NCBI GenBank assembly: GCA_937996755.1
Contig: CALKUS010000196.1
Location: 1-10,044 of the forward strand
Direction of reading: 5' to 3'
Length of the DNA stretch: 10,044 nucleotides
DNA from: an uncultured Pseudomonadota bacterium
GTDB taxonomy: Bacteria; Pseudomonadota; Gammaproteobacteria; Xanthomonadales; Ahniellaceae
A program made the translations under genes and the position numbers. Numbering within the stretch: the stretch's first letter is position 1; each line of letters begins with the position of its first letter. The notes under the pieces were generated by a model. It saw nothing but the letters and a program-made list of their open reading frames with translations, did no database searches and was not told where the DNA came from. Shown piece by piece: positions 7,023 through 10,044 of this stretch.

Positions 7023-8033
7023 TCAGCGCTCCGGGTCGGAATCGGGCGGCAGGTTGCGCCCGCCGAGTGCCAGCCACGCGAGGATCCCGATCCACAACAG
7101 CGCCGCGACCGGGAAGCGCACGAGGTCGGGCAGCGCGGCCTTCGACGACCAGAACGCCTCGATGAACGCGGCGAGCACCAGCATCCCGAACACGCCGAGC
7201 GCGAGCTTCGCACCGTCGCGGCCGGCCTCGACGAGCGCGCGGCCGCGCGAGCGTCGTCCCGGCGCGAGCACTGCCATGCCGAGTTGCAGGCCGGCGCCGC
7301 CGGCGATCGCGATCGCGAGCAGCTCGGGCGCGGAATGCGTCGCGACGAAACGCCAGAACGGCCCGCCGTAGCCGATCGCCGTGAGGTGCCCGGCCACGGT
7401 TCCGATGAACATCCCGTTCGTCGCGAGCGTCACCACCGGCCCGATGCCGACCAGCAGGCCGCTCGCGAACGTGCGGAAGCCGATGCTCACGTTGTTCCAG
7501 ACGTAGAAGCCGAACATCATGAGGTCGGTCTGCTCGTCGCGGCCGAGCCGGTCCTCGTGCTCCGCCGGGTCGTACATTTCCTCGACTTCGGCGAGCTGCT
7601 CCGGCCCGAGCACGGCATGCGCGAGCTCCGGTCGCAGCTGCAGCGTGCCGATGAGCGCGAACAGCGGCACGAAGAACAGTGCGGCGGCGACCGCCATGCT
7701 GCGCCAGTGGCGACGCACGAGGCGCGGGAACGTGGCGCCGAAGAACTCCAGGATCGCGCGCGCTGCCGGCGGGCGCGGACGGTAGAGCACGAGGTGGCCG
7801 CGATGCACGAGCTCACGCAGGCGCTCGATCAGCAGCGTGCTGTACGCGCGCCGTTCGGCCAGCGCGAGCTGCTGGCACACGCGGCGGTACGCCGCGGGGA
7901 ACTCGATGTCGGCCATCACGCCCGACGCGTCGAGCAGGCGGTCGCGCGCACGCGGCTGCAGCCGCACGTCGAGCCACCGCTCGAGCGCGTCCCATTCGGC
8001 GCCGTGCAGCGCCTGGAAGGATTCCTGTTTCAC
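7023..8033 (-). CDS. SpoIIM-family (stage II sporulation protein M) membrane protein
   Basis: The product has 336 residues. GTG at 8033 overlaps the preceding RDD gene stop as GTGA. Residues 1-95 are a soluble helical region rich in Arg and Leu. Membrane segments are near 112-131, 181-203, 205-221, 234-256, 275-293 and 304-322. The family core is clear: YVWNNVSIGFRTF (177-189), SGLLVGIGPV (191-200), NGMFIGTVAGHL (206-217), THSAPELLAIAIAGGAGL (232-249). In endospore formers SpoIIM works with SpoIID and SpoIIP in septal peptidoglycan remodelling. The broader family in non-sporulating bacteria is uncharacterised and often next to RDD genes, as here. Nothing else in the window suggests sporulation. 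Its stop is followed by the 68-base gap with the repeated gene start. Confidence 0.93.
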   Translation of the reverse strand: MKQESFQALHGAEWDALERWLDVRLQPRARDRLLDASGVMADIEFPAAYRRVCQQLALAERRAYSTLLIERLRELVHRGHLVLYRPRPPAARAILEFFGATFPRLVRRHWRSMAVAAALFFVPLFALIGTLQLRPELAHAVLGPEQLAEVEEMYDPAEHEDRLGRDEQTDLMMFGFYVWNNVSIGFRTFASGLLVGIGPVVTLATNGMFIGTVAGHLTAIGYGGPFWRFVATHSAPELLAIAIAGGAGLQLGMAVLAPGRRSRGRALVEAGRDGAKLALGVFGMLVLAAFIEAFWSSKAALPDLVRFPVAALLWIGILAWLALGGRNLPPDSDPER

Positions 8034-8716
8034 GAGCGGCGGCCGAGGATCGCGCTGGCCATGCCGAGCAGGCGTTGCACGGCATCGTTGCCGTACGTAC
8101 CGGTGAGCGGCTGCAGCAGCGCGGCGAGCTCCTGCTGTCGTTCGTTCGTCAGCAGCGGCGCACGTTCCGCAAACGCGACGACGGCGGCGCGCTCGGCGGG
8201 CGCGAGCACGACGGGCGGTTGCACCGGCGCGGCGGGCAGCGCGGGCGGGCCCTTCGCACGGCGCGGCTCCGCGTGCACCACGAGCGTGCCCGCGACCATG
8301 TCGCCCAGGCGCCGGCTGCGCGGGTCGACGAGCGACGCGACCGCGCCGAAGCCGTAGCAGAACGGCAGCATGTCCACGGTGCGCATGAGGTTGCGCGTGA
8401 TCGACGCGACCCAGCCGACCGGCGCGCCGCTGTCGGCGACGACGCGCAGGTTCAGCGCGCGCTTGCCGAGCGTCTGCCCGTCGCGCAGCACCTCGAACAG
8501 GACGGGATAGCCCCAGAACACGACGAACAGCACCAGCAGGTAGATCGCCATGCCGGTCTTGCCGAGCAGCGCGATCGCGACGCCGGTTGCCCACACGATG
8601 CCGAGGCGGATCGCGAAGTCGATCGCCCACGCCGCGGCGCGCGGCATCAGCCCCGCGCTGCGCAGGTGCAGGGAGATGCCTTCCGGCGTTTCGACCAGCG
8701 TCAGCGTATCGAGCAC
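8030..8716 (-). CDS. RDD-family membrane protein with C-terminal cytoplasmic tail
   Basis: The product has 228 residues. GTG at 8716 is 13 bases after the upstream RDD gene stop; the ribosome site is weak, so coupling is likely. The RDD signatures are R26 and D33 in RAAAWAID, segments at about 35-52 and 57-74, then EVLRDGQTLGKRALNLRVV (75-93) and RRLGDMVAGTLVV (135-147). Residues 150-228 are a tail absent from minimal RDD proteins: a Pro/Ala-rich linker followed by helices ending QRLLGMASAILGRRS. RDD proteins have three conserved charged residues (Arg-Asp-Asp); a few have been linked to ion transport, but most are unassigned. Position directly before SpoIIM is the usual arrangement for this pair. 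Confidence 0.93.
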   Translation of the reverse strand: MLDTLTLVETPEGISLHLRSAGLMPRAAAWAIDFAIRLGIVWATGVAIALLGKTGMAIYLLVLFVVFWGYPVLFEVLRDGQTLGKRALNLRVVADSGAPVGWVASITRNLMRTVDMLPFCYGFGAVASLVDPRSRRLGDMVAGTLVVHAEPRRAKGPPALPAAPVQPPVVLAPAERAAVVAFAERAPLLTNERQQELAALLQPLTGTYGNDAVQRLLGMASAILGRRS

Positions 8717-8729
8717 GGCGTGCGACGGC

Positions 8730-9272
8730 TCAGGCCTGCACCACCATGGTGTCGGCGATCAGGTCGTGCAGGCAGCGCTGCTGCTGGCCGAAGATCATCA
8801 GCGCGTCGATCAGTCCCGATGCGTAGCCGATGATCGGCAGCATGCCGAGCAGCGTCACCGGCAGCCAGCGCATGAAGATGATGCGCAGGACGCTGCAGGG
8901 CGAGCCGTCCGTGCGCAGCACCTTGATGCCGAACATGCGCTTGGCGATGGTCTGGCCGTTACGACTCAGCAGCACGAGGTTCACCACCACGACCGCGAGG
9001 ATCGGCACCATCGCGGAGAGCCAGACCAGCGCGAAGTCCGCGTCCGACTGCATCTTGTTGCCGCCGATGCCCACCACCGCGGCGACGATCACCACGGCGG
9101 GCACGAGCAGGATGATGTTGTCCACGATCGCTGCGCCCAGGCGGGTGCCGCGGCTGGCGAGCACGAGGTCGCCGGTGTCGAACTCCTGGAGCCGCGCCAC
9201 GGGTGCCGCGTACGGATTCGCGTACGGGCTGCTCGCGGACGGCAGCGGTGGTGGCAGCGGTGGTGGTTGCAT
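8730..9272 (-). CDS. RDD-family membrane protein with proline-rich N-terminus (first gene of operon)
   Basis: The product has 180 residues. ATG at 9272 is preceded by GGGGA about five bases upstream. Residues 1-30 are proline-rich (MQPPPLPPPLPSASSPYANP and onward) and probably disordered in the cytoplasm. The RDD domain follows: R44 and D51 in RLGAAIVDN, segments near 53-70 and 84-102, SRNGQTIAKRMFGIKVLR (103-120), a third hydrophobic stretch at about 137-160, and RCLHDLIADTMVV (166-178). It is a clear relative of the next gene's product but diverged, with a different tail arrangement. The proline tract is coded by a GGT/GGC-type repeat on the + strand near 9240-9268. Function is unknown. Confidence 0.92.
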   Translation of the reverse strand: MQPPPLPPPLPSASSPYANPYAAPVARLQEFDTGDLVLASRGTRLGAAIVDNIILLVPAVVIVAAVVGIGGNKMQSDADFALVWLSAMVPILAVVVVNLVLLSRNGQTIAKRMFGIKVLRTDGSPCSVLRIIFMRWLPVTLLGMLPIIGYASGLIDALMIFGQQQRCLHDLIADTMVVQA

Positions 9273-9302
9273 CGGGTCCCCGTCGTCGAAACTCCCCGGC
9301 GC

Positions 9303-9331
9303 ACTGTAGCCGCGCCGCGCCTCGTCGGGAA
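9303..9331 (-). promoter_or_regulatory. Candidate sigma-70 promoter for the operon
   Basis: In the 75 bases between cca and the first RDD gene, the minus strand reads TTCCCG (9331-9326), a 17-base spacer, then TACAGT (9308-9303). The -10 element matches four of six consensus bases and the -35 three of six. Transcription would begin around 9296, giving a leader of about 24 bases. The short stretch 9330-9341 is the least GC-rich part of the gap. This is a weak, by-eye prediction; read-through from cca is an alternative. Confidence 0.3.
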
Positions 9332-9347
9332 ATACGAAGAACCGCGT

Positions 9348-10044
9348 TCAGGCCGGGCGCACGGGCTTGCCCACGCCGGCGATCGCCTGCGCGCGCGCGC
9401 GGCGCATGGCCGCGCCGATCGCTTCCCCCGTGAGTCCCTGCGAAAGGAACGGCTGCGGCGAGACCGCACGCGCCGCCTCGTGGCAGGCGCGCAGGTAGTC
9501 GCCCTGCGGATATTCCGTCTCGGCACGTCCGGCGCGCCCGCGCTTGTCCGCTTCGCAGGCGAGCAGGAAGGTCTCCATGCGTTGCGGCTTGCGGATCGCG
9601 TCGAGCTTCTCGATCAGCTCGAGCACGGTGGTCGCCTTGAGCTCCAGCGCCTGGTGCGCGAGCAGGTGCAGCCTGCACGTCGCGGCGCCGAGCTGCGCGA
9701 ACTCGACCGGCACCTTGAGCCGGAGCGCGAGCCGTTCGGCCAGCGGCACGCCGGCGTGCTCGTGCCCGACGTGGCGCGGCAACAGCTCGGGCGCCGTGAG
9801 CGCCTTGCCGAGGTCGTGCACGAGCGCGCACCAGCCGACGAGCGCGTCGCCGGGCGCGAGCCGCGCCGCCATGTCGCTCACCAGCTCCTGGTGCACGCCC
9901 GTGTCGACTTCGGGATGGAACTCCGCGCGCTGCGGCACGCCGTAGAGCGCGGCCAGCTCGGGCAGCACGACGGCGAGTGCGCCACAGTGGTTCATCGTGC
10001 GCAGGAACGCGGACGGCGTGGGCTCGCGCAGCGCGCCGGACAGC
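9348..10044 (-). CDS. cca: Multifunctional CCA protein (tRNA nucleotidyltransferase), C-terminal part with HD domain
   Basis: The frame is open to the right edge and encodes the last 231 residues; the E. coli enzyme is 412 long, so the nucleotidyltransferase head (GxS and DxD motifs) lies outside the window. Visible features are GALREPTPSAFLRTM, CGALAVVLPELAALYGVPQ, HPEVDTGVHQE, the HD motif in ALVHDLGKALTAPELLPRH, GHEHAGVPLAERL, then RKPQRMETFLLACEADKRGR and YPQGDYLRAC. They match the E. coli enzyme in order. The protein adds or repairs the 3' CCA of tRNAs, and the HD domain gives phosphatase and phosphodiesterase activities in the enterobacterial enzyme. It ends 75 bases before the membrane operon on the same strand, with no obvious terminator between. 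Confidence 0.95.
   Translation of the reverse strand, partial: LSGALREPTPSAFLRTMNHCGALAVVLPELAALYGVPQRAEFHPEVDTGVHQELVSDMAARLAPGDALVGWCALVHDLGKALTAPELLPRHVGHEHAGVPLAERLALRLKVPVEFAQLGAATCRLHLLAHQALELKATTVLELIEKLDAIRKPQRMETFLLACEADKRGRAGRAETEYPQGDYLRACHEAARAVSPQPFLSQGLTGEAIGAAMRRARAQAIAGVGKPVRPA

Larger units (their letters stand above)
1167..9272 (-). other. Eight-gene membrane/ATPase operon: RDD, RDD, SpoIIM, DUF4129, DUF4350, MoxR, DUF58, GYF_2-pilin
   Basis: All eight genes read leftward. Junctions in transcription order are: 13-base gap, 4-base GTGA overlap, 68-base gap, 4-base ATGA overlap, 11-base overlap, 14-base gap, 14-base gap. Three starts are GTG, two of them placed on or next to the preceding stop, which suggests translational coupling. 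Seven products have predicted membrane segments and one is a soluble AAA+ ATPase. MoxR-DUF58 and SpoIIM-RDD are known recurring neighbour pairs. The joint function is unknown; an ATP-driven envelope assembly or quality-control complex is an inference from composition only. No other convincing promoter is seen inside the block, though the 68-base gap could hold one. Confidence 0.85.

Noticed and set aside
5578..7371. Long + strand open frame of 597 codons opposite DUF4129 and SpoIIM genes.
   Set aside because: Composition is Arg/Ala/Gly/His-rich without domains, and both opposing minus-strand genes have clear family motifs.
7023..8033. Evidence of sporulation, from the SpoIIM match.
   Set aside because: The SpoIIM family is widespread in non-sporulating bacteria, and no other sporulation gene is present; the context is the RDD/MoxR membrane operon.
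9240..9268. GGT/GGC-rich short tandem repeat that might be a phase-variable tract.
   Set aside because: The units are imperfect and simply code for the PPPLPPPLP tract; too short and irregular to suggest slippage control.

Overview
The window is about 10 kb of very GC-rich (roughly 70% by eye), gene-dense bacterial chromosome with no gene-free stretch longer than about 75 bases. The gene types point to a gamma-proteobacterium of the Xanthomonadales type (Lysobacter, Luteimonas, Pseudoxanthomonas and relatives). They include an HD-domain multifunctional CCA protein, a MidA-type methyltransferase, and a membrane operon of RDD, SpoIIM, DUF4129, DUF4350, MoxR and DUF58 genes. The strong G/C third-position bias fits too. 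This placement is inference from gene content, not a database result. I see no rRNA, tRNA, insertion sequence, prophage gene or CRISPR array.

Layout. At the left edge, on the + strand, lies the 3' part of a MidA/NDUFAF7-family SAM-dependent methyltransferase. It overlaps by 4 bases (TTGA) a small VanZ-family membrane protein. These two converge, across only 4 bases, on a block of eight minus-strand genes filling 1167-9272. In transcription order (right to left) they are: RDD protein with a proline-rich N-terminus; second RDD protein; SpoIIM-family membrane protein; DUF4129 membrane protein; DUF4350 protein; MoxR AAA+ ATPase; DUF58 protein; and a GYF_2-pilin-like fusion. Spacings are 13, -4, 68, -4, -11, 14 and 14 bases, so this is almost certainly one operon, apart from the single 68-base gap. 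A weak promoter candidate lies in the 75 bases upstream of the first gene. At the right edge, also on the minus strand, is the 3' part of cca.

How the genes may work together. MoxR ATPases and DUF58 proteins are a recurrent pair thought to form a chaperone-like unit. DUF4129 and DUF4350 are membrane proteins that travel with them, and SpoIIM and RDD proteins are multi-pass membrane proteins. The operon therefore looks like an ATPase-driven envelope complex of unknown function. Its last gene adds a cytoplasmic GYF_2 domain tethered to a pilin-like exported head, and its first gene carries a proline-rich tail of the sort GYF domains can bind.

The oddest local structure is the SpoIIM-DUF4129 junction. 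The DUF4129 gene start is present twice, 65 bases apart. The third-base differences between the copies are silent, and the upstream copy now encodes a 22-residue leader that ends on the downstream start codon.
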